From: Lepidostoma basale
Lineage: Eukaryota; Arthropoda; Insecta; Trichoptera; Lepidostomatidae
NCBI GenBank assembly: GCA_022606425.2
Contig: JAHDVF020000494.1
Span: forward strand, 124,001 to 188,000
Direction: 5' to 3'
DNA length: 64,000 nt
Shown here: piece after piece, positions 62,966 through 64,000 of the stretch
Layout: each line of letters begins with the position of its first letter
How positions within the stretch are numbered: the first letter of the stretch is position 1
Made by a program: the position numbers and the translations under genes
Notes under the pieces: generated by a model
The model's database searches: none
What the model was told of the DNA's origin: nothing
The model's input: only the letters and a program-made list of their open reading frames with translations

Positions 62966-63352
62966 ATTATTCTCGTCAAAGCGTTTTAATTCATAAAATA
63001 GTTTCTGATTCATTTGTTCTGAATTGACTTCCTTAACTACTCGTATTTGTATATCCAATGAAAAATAGCAGCTCTCAATAATAATGATATGTTATAGTAT
63101 TAGACTCGTTCATGCGCGCCGAATTAGCACATTTCAACAATCATTTCTCAACGTTTTCTGTTTCCACGGTATAATTTTTCTTCCCCCTCAGAGATGTGAG
63201 TAAAGCGAGTAAGGAATGACTGCCGATCGATCAATTCCCAAAACACACCATCTTTCTGAATCCCCACTTTCCCGCACATATTATATATTGTATTATAGCA
63301 AAAGAAGGCTCAGAACTTGGGTTTTATTTGAACTTCTTAACACATCACTTAT
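62966..63352. other. No recognised gene
   Basis: 63100-63300 is unique with mixed composition. Confidence 0.35.
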
Positions 63353-63455
63353 GATTGAATTAATGAATTTTAACCATTAAAATTCATTAATTCATACACT
63401 GTGAAGAAGGAAAGTCTGTGTCCCGAAACATGTTTGAGGAAGTTGCAAAAAAGTC
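63353..63455 (+). repeat. Hammerhead-like unit, direct copy 1
   Basis: ATTAATGAATTTTAACCATT is part of a near-perfect 16-bp-arm inverted repeat (63357-63391). It is followed by TGTGAAGAAGG, a hairpin region, and CCCGAAACATGTTTG. The same unit recurs directly at 63912. Confidence 0.55.
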
Positions 63456-63500
63456 TTGTGAAAATACAATGTTTGTAAAAAGTTATTCAAAATATTCATA

Positions 63501-63845
63501 ACTAAATAACTAACTAACCATCACGCCGTCTCCCCGAAAGGGTAGGCAGAAAGAATGGACTGTCACACTTTAACGGATGCGGCACTCTATCCTTCTCTTT
63601 TCGCCTCGCGGGAGATGCGTTGTGATGGGTTGCGAACCTCATCGCCACTAATAGGCATCTCCCGCGCACACTTCGATCGTCCAACATCCACAAAAAAATC
63701 TAAAACAAATAATTAACAATACAATGATATAAAATAAAATAACAAAATAAAAATAATTTAACACAAAATGTTATTTTTAGATGGTGCACATATTGTCTAT
63801 TTAATTTATGATCCACGTTATCCACAGTTTTTTTTAATTAGCAGT
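63501..63845 (-). mobile_element. SINE S1, head variant beta
   Basis: Tail complement (AACTAACTAACC), shared LINE-T end, S1 body and B box, then the beta head shared with 1-235 (ACACTTCGATCGTCCAACAT and on). It is the only copy of this variant with both ends inside the window. Confidence 0.8.
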
Positions 63846-63911
63846 AATAAGGCACTTAAAATAAACCAACACCAGCAAGAACTTTAAAGTAATATTAAGA
63901 AATTATAATTT

Positions 63912-64000
63912 ATTATTATTTAACCATTAAAATTCATTAATTCATACACTTTTAAGAAGGAATGTCTGTGTCCCGAAACATGTTTGTGGAAATTGCAAAA
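63912..64000 (+). repeat. Hammerhead-like unit, direct copy 2, cut by window edge
   Basis: TTTAACCATTAAAATTCATT, TTTTAAGAAGGAATGTCTGT and GTCCCGAAACATGTTTG repeat 63375-63445 in the same orientation ~545 bp on. Here the left inverted arm is missing. Confidence 0.55.

Noticed and set aside
1..64000. CRISPR arrays, operons or bacterial genes
   Set aside because: No short regularly spaced repeats and no prokaryotic gene organisation; the window is clearly eukaryotic repeat DNA.

Overview
This is eukaryotic, AT-rich, repeat-dominated DNA with no host protein-coding exon that I can support. The repeats point to an arthropod, most likely an insect: two mariner copies, RTE-like LINEs, tRNA-derived SINEs, a Ty3/Gypsy element, and a degenerate CCTAA array of the insect telomere type. 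The species cannot be named from the sequence. The window reads as intergenic or intronic DNA filled by nested mobile elements. Family labels used here (LINE-T, S1, palindromes A to N) are working names.

Mobile elements. (1) An apparently intact Ty3/Gypsy LTR retrotransposon on the minus strand fills 35521-43726. Its 1.0-kb LTRs are almost identical and flanked by a CTAG duplication. Gag and Pol are open and joined by a textbook -1 frameshift site. (2) LINE-T, an RTE-like LINE ending in the codons GETA, a TGA stop and a (TTAG)n tail, is present as about 20 5'-truncated copies. (3) A tRNA-derived SINE, S1, has the same last ~60 bp and tail as LINE-T and so is probably mobilised by it. (4) Many 3' ends of other LINE lineages end in (GAA)n. 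The longest, 45881-47899, keeps most of a reverse transcriptase. (5) Two mariner copies (13033-14060 and 28521-29809) are both disabled. (6) SINE S2, a further tRNA-like head (17831), several TA-flanked MITEs, and hAT-like ends are also present.

The most interesting layer is a set of ~100-700 bp palindromic (fold-back) repeats scattered from end to end. Unrelated in primary sequence, at least six families carry the same arrangement: CTGANGA, then A or T, then a short hairpin, then GAAAC. The hairpin sequence differs between families but stays self-complementary. This is the core of a type I hammerhead ribozyme with a two-base-pair stem III, with one extra base after the CTGANGA box. The two best copies (24155-24195 minus and 24412-24452 plus) also have a matching stem I (TATCA/TGATA) and a GTC cleavage triplet. 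I propose these are hammerhead-bearing, non-autonomous inverted-repeat elements. One 722-bp member has a 15-bp target duplication inside a LINE.

Layout: 1-13 kb, LINE fragments and palindromes A, B, C, E, G; 13-14 kb, mariner 1; 14-28 kb, LINE-T, SINEs, MITEs and palindromes F, B, N, A, D; 28.5-29.8 kb, mariner 2; 30-35.5 kb, palindrome F, S2, a GC-richer unique block and a LINE fragment; 35.5-43.7 kb, the Gypsy element; 44-48 kb, LINE-T, S1 and the long LINE; 48-64 kb, palindromes, SINEs and LINE ends in AT-rich DNA.
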